In this document: positions 61,547-64,000 of the stretch, piece by piece
Position numbering within the stretch: position 1 is the first letter of the stretch
How the letters are laid out: every line of letters begins with the position of its first letter
Translations under genes and position numbers: made by a program
The notes under the pieces: generated by a model
Told to the model about the DNA's origin: nothing
Databases searched by the model: none
Seen by the model: only the letters and a program-made list of their open reading frames with translations
Assembly (NCBI RefSeq): GCF_005503355.1
Contig: NZ_SCMK01000014.1
Span: forward strand, 1-64,000
Source of the DNA: Sphingomonas sp. 1F27F7B
Lineage (GTDB): Bacteria; Pseudomonadota; Alphaproteobacteria; Sphingomonadales; Sphingomonadaceae
Length of the DNA stretch: 64,000 bases
Direction of reading: 5' to 3'

Positions 61547-62790
61547 GCGCATCCGCCGCCCCGACGCGCTTCGCCTTTGCGAGCGTGACGGCGCTGTTCT
61601 TCGGCTGGGGCTTTGTCTGCGCGAACAATGATCCGCTGATCGCAGCAGCGCGGCGCGTGTTCGGACTGGGCTATACCGAGGCACTGCTCACCCAGATCGC
61701 TTCGTTCGTCGCCTTCTTCCTGTTGTCGCTCCCGGCGGCGGCGATGCTCGCCCGGTTTGGCGCGATGCGGACGATATTGGCCGGGCTGGCCGTCATGGCG
61801 GCCGGATGCCTGGCAATGCAGGGCATCCGTCGCCTCCCCGATTTCAGCGTCGTGCTCGCCGCGATCTTCGTGCTGGCGAGCGGCGTGACCATTCTCCAGG
61901 TCGCAGCCAACCCGCTCGCCGCCGCGCTGGGCCCGCCTGAGCGCAGCCATTACCGGCTCACCCTCGCGCATTCGTTCAACGCGCTGGGCGTGGTCTGCGG
62001 CGTGCATTTCGGCGCACGCTTCGTGCTGGCGGGCGCGGTGTTCCGCTCGCACGAGCCGATCCGCTCCACCGCCGAGCGCAGCGCGGGCATCGCGGCGATG
62101 ATGCAGGCCTATCTGGTAATGGCGCTGCTCGTCGCCGCCCTTGCCGCGCTGGCCATCGCCGCGCGCCGCGCCATCGCCGCCGCCGCGATCCCGGAAGCGC
62201 CCGCCGCCGCCGGCGCGTTCGCCGCGCTGCGCTCGCGCTGGGCGCTGCTCGGCGCGCTCGGCATCGCCCTTTATGTCGGCGCCGAAGTGACGATCGGCAG
62301 CACGCTGATCCTCTATCTCTCCCAGGCCGAGACATTGGGCCTGCCGCTCGACATGGCGGGCGCCTGGGTCGCCAATCTCTATTGGGGCGGCGCGCTGGTC
62401 GGGCGCTTCGCCGGCAGCTGGCTGCTGCGCTTCGCGCCCGCGCCGCGCCTGCTCCTGCTGGCGGGTCTTGCCGCCGCCGCGCTCTGCCTCGGGTCGCTGG
62501 CGCTGCCCGGACGGACCGGCGCCTGGTGCCTGCTCGCGGTGGGGCTGTGCAATTCGATCATGTTCCCTACCATCTTCGCGCTCACGCTCGAGCGCTCGGC
62601 GGCGCCGGTCGCCGCGACCTCCGGGCTGCTCGTCCTCGCGGTCGGCCCGGGCGCGGCGCTGCCCCTGCTCGCCGGCGGCATCGCCGATGCGGCCGGGCTG
62701 GGCTGGGCCTTCGCGGTGCCCGCCCTTGCCTATCTCTATGTCGCGGGCTTCGCCTGGGCAGCGCGGCGCAGGCCTATTTCTTCGGCGTGA
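61543..62790 (+). CDS. MFS sugar transporter, FucP-type
   Basis: 415 residues, 12 helices. TALFFGWGFVCANNDPLIAA, then EALLTQIASFVAFFLLSLPA and GVTILQVAANPLAAALGPPE with THE pattern of the FucP/GlcP (glucose/galactose/fucose) group, and LAHSFNALGVVCGVHFGARF. It starts with TTG 61543, overlapping the GH30 stop by 4 bp, so the two are translationally coupled. It would carry the monosaccharide released by GH3/GH30 across the inner membrane. Confidence 0.9.
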   Translation: MSASAAPTRFAFASVTALFFGWGFVCANNDPLIAAARRVFGLGYTEALLTQIASFVAFFLLSLPAAAMLARFGAMRTILAGLAVMAAGCLAMQGIRRLPDFSVVLAAIFVLASGVTILQVAANPLAAALGPPERSHYRLTLAHSFNALGVVCGVHFGARFVLAGAVFRSHEPIRSTAERSAGIAAMMQAYLVMALLVAALAALAIAARRAIAAAAIPEAPAAAGAFAALRSRWALLGALGIALYVGAEVTIGSTLILYLSQAETLGLPLDMAGAWVANLYWGGALVGRFAGSWLLRFAPAPRLLLLAGLAAAALCLGSLALPGRTGAWCLLAVGLCNSIMFPTIFALTLERSAAPVAATSGLLVLAVGPGAALPLLAGGIADAAGLGWAFAVPALAYLYVAGFAWAARRRPISSA

Positions 62791-62974
62791 CCCAGACGGA
62801 GACCGGCACCACCACCTTGCCCGGCGCCGGCTTGCCGATGTCGACCCGGTCGATCGCGACCAGCTCGCCGCTTTCGAGCGTGAAGGAAGCCCAGGGCTTG
62901 GGCATGCGGCCGAAGCTCATCTTCTGGATCGGCTGGCCGGTGGTCGAATTCATGACGGTGGTGATGACTGGCAT
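62774..62974 (-). CDS. Short C-terminal-like frame of unknown function
   Basis: From ATG 62974 the frame reads MPVITTVMNSTTGQPIQKMS, FGRMPKPWASFTLESGELVA and IDRVDIGKPAPGKVVVPVSV, then WVTPKK (66 residues). It has the amino-acid make-up of a folded beta protein and its stop overlaps the convergent MFS gene by 17 bp. It stays open with similar character upstream (about 15 codons) into the end of the lyase gene, with no better start. It could be a small gene or the left-over end of a larger one. No family recognised. Confidence 0.4.
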   Translation of the reverse strand: MPVITTVMNSTTGQPIQKMSFGRMPKPWASFTLESGELVAIDRVDIGKPAPGKVVVPVSVWVTPKK

Positions 62975-63018
62975 TTGCGGGCGGATAGCCAGACGGAGCG
63001 ATCCCTGTCCAGTGCCGC

Positions 63019-64000
63019 CTAGCGGCCGAGCAGCATGATCCAGTCGATCGGCTGGCGCCCGGTGCGCTCGGCAAGCTTCGTGGCAAAGCCGCGATAGCCG
63101 GGGGCCATCAGCCGGGCGAGCGCATAGGTGTTCACTGCATTGCCCGGATCCCAGGGGTGCGGCGCATATTCCTTCTGCCCCGCCGCTGCCCGGTCCCGAT
63201 CGAACTGGATCCGCGAATGGACGAACTCGACATGCGTCTTCTCGCCCGTCGCATAGGGTTCCAGCCAGGCAAGCGCGCCGGCCAGGCTCGAGCCCGACGG
63301 GCTCTTCCAGCCATACCAGTCCTCGCCATGTGCCCTTGCGGCGAGCGCCGCCATCAGCAGCGGATCGAGATCATAGGTCACATAGTGCAGCGCGTCGCGC
63401 TCGTGGAAGTCGAACACCGATCCGTCGGCCTGGATGTTCGCGCCGACCTGCTTGCGGAACGCCGCCCGCGCCCGCGCGATCAGCCCGGCGTCGCCCGTCT
63501 GGAACGCGGCCATGGTGGCCAGCTTGATGCGGTGGCTCTGCCAGTTGGTGTTGGCGTTCCTGGGTCCCCCATCCATCGCATCGAGATAGCCCGCCGCCAT
63601 TTTCCGCCAGAAGCCGGCCAGCCTGGTGCGCAGCGCGGGAGGCAGGTCCGCCTCGGTCAGGTCCGTGGCCAACAGCAAGGTGTCGAAGCCGGTCTCGTCG
63701 ATCGGATTGAACGACATCTGATAGATGCTCGCCCAATTCTCCAGATAGCGCGCGGTCTGGTCGAGATAGCGCCGGTCGCCGGTCAGCCGCCAGGCGAGCG
63801 CCAGGGCAATGACGATCCCCTGGTCCTGCTTGGCCTTGATGCTGATTTCGCGGATGCCCTTGCCCGGCAGCGTCCCTTCGGTGTGGAGCTGCGGGATCGC
63901 GCCCGGCGGACGCTCCAGCGCCGCGTTCGCCCGGCCGCGTATCTGCCGCGCGACCGGATCGTCCGGGGCCACCGCCCTGGCGAAGCCGGCGCCGAGGATC
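63019..64000 (-). CDS. Alginate-lyase-family polysaccharide lyase, partial
   Basis: C-terminal 327 residues; the frame stays open through the right edge, so the start is outside. HTEGTLPGKGIREISIKAKQ, DQGIVIALALAWRLTGDRRY, NPIDETGFDTLLLATDLTEA, NANTNWQSHRIKLATMAAFQ and VFDFHERDALHYVTYDLDPL match alginate-lyase-domain proteins: an alpha/alpha-toroid with Asn/His and Tyr/His catalytic groups. Members cleave uronate-containing polysaccharides by beta-elimination, or are of unknown specificity. The gene adds a lyase to the GH3/GH30 locus. Signal peptide not visible. Confidence 0.85.
   Translation of the reverse strand, partial: ILGAGFARAVAPDDPVARQIRGRANAALERPPGAIPQLHTEGTLPGKGIREISIKAKQDQGIVIALALAWRLTGDRRYLDQTARYLENWASIYQMSFNPIDETGFDTLLLATDLTEADLPPALRTRLAGFWRKMAAGYLDAMDGGPRNANTNWQSHRIKLATMAAFQTGDAGLIARARAAFRKQVGANIQADGSVFDFHERDALHYVTYDLDPLLMAALAARAHGEDWYGWKSPSGSSLAGALAWLEPYATGEKTHVEFVHSRIQFDRDRAAAGQKEYAPHPWDPGNAVNTYALARLMAPGYRGFATKLAERTGRQPIDWIMLLGR

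Overview
The window looks like chromosomal DNA of an alphaproteobacterium of the Sphingomonas group. The evidence is the high GC content, two TonB-dependent receptors in 64 kb, the 1,532-residue NAD-glutamate dehydrogenase, a CobS/CobT pair, a proton-pumping pyrophosphatase, a TonB receptor/flavin halogenase/cupin-like cluster, and many dispersed palindromic repeats of the GTCATCCCCGC type. No plasmid or phage structural genes and no CRISPR array were seen.

Layout. (1) 1-1764: edge of an integrated element. A P4-type tyrosine integrase lies directly behind tRNA-Leu(CAG), and beyond it a GntR-type HTH fragment is cut by an IS5-family element whose transposase runs off the left edge. (2) 2031-8545: tRNA-Thr(CGT), a PAS-domain protein, NAD-glutamate dehydrogenase and a very small membrane protein. 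(3) 8951-16225: an iron locus framed by Fur-like boxes. A PepSY membrane protein, a DUF2271 protein with a flavinylation motif, a DUF4198 protein and the flavin transferase ApbE read rightwards; a siderophore receptor, a Sel1-repeat protein and a PiuC-type dioxygenase read leftwards. (4) 16248-19687: cobS, a small secreted or anchored protein, cobT and a ribbon-helix-helix protein as one overlapping operon. (5) 19873-28788: an LprI-like lipoprotein, then an HxlR regulator divergent from an eight-gene run of glyoxalase-fold, GST, DoxX, DUF899 and DUF1428 proteins, followed by J-domain, BolA, GST and pirin genes. (6) 28832-43816: mostly housekeeping genes (hisG-hisD, nusB, thiL, hppA, an S9 peptidase, infA-maf-RNase G-yacG and tRNA-Phe), with an epoxide-hydrolase-like enzyme and DUF2332/DUF6157 genes between. 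(7) 43970-48836: a complete EmrB-EmrA-NodT efflux operon divergent from its TetR regulator, with two matching operators. (8) 49030-50931: a leucine-dehydrogenase-type enzyme divergent from an Lrp/AsnC regulator. (9) 50995-64000: a carbohydrate-uptake locus. It has a LacI regulator, a strong promoter abutting a perfect 20-bp operator, a TonB receptor, a GH3 lipoprotein, a flavin-dependent halogenase, a cupin-like protein, GH30, an MFS sugar transporter and a polysaccharide lyase cut by the right edge.

How the parts work together. Regions 3, 7 and 9 are self-contained systems with visible cis-regulation. Region 3 is best read as Fur-controlled siderophore uptake coupled to an extracytoplasmic flavin reductase in which ApbE attaches FMN to the DUF2271 protein. 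Region 9 is best read as LacI-controlled import and hydrolysis of a beta-linked glycan, with a halogenase whose substrate cannot be read from sequence. Region 7 is a drug-efflux pump under local repression. Functional statements are inferences from family and context; coordinates, motifs, overlaps and palindromes were read directly from the sequence.
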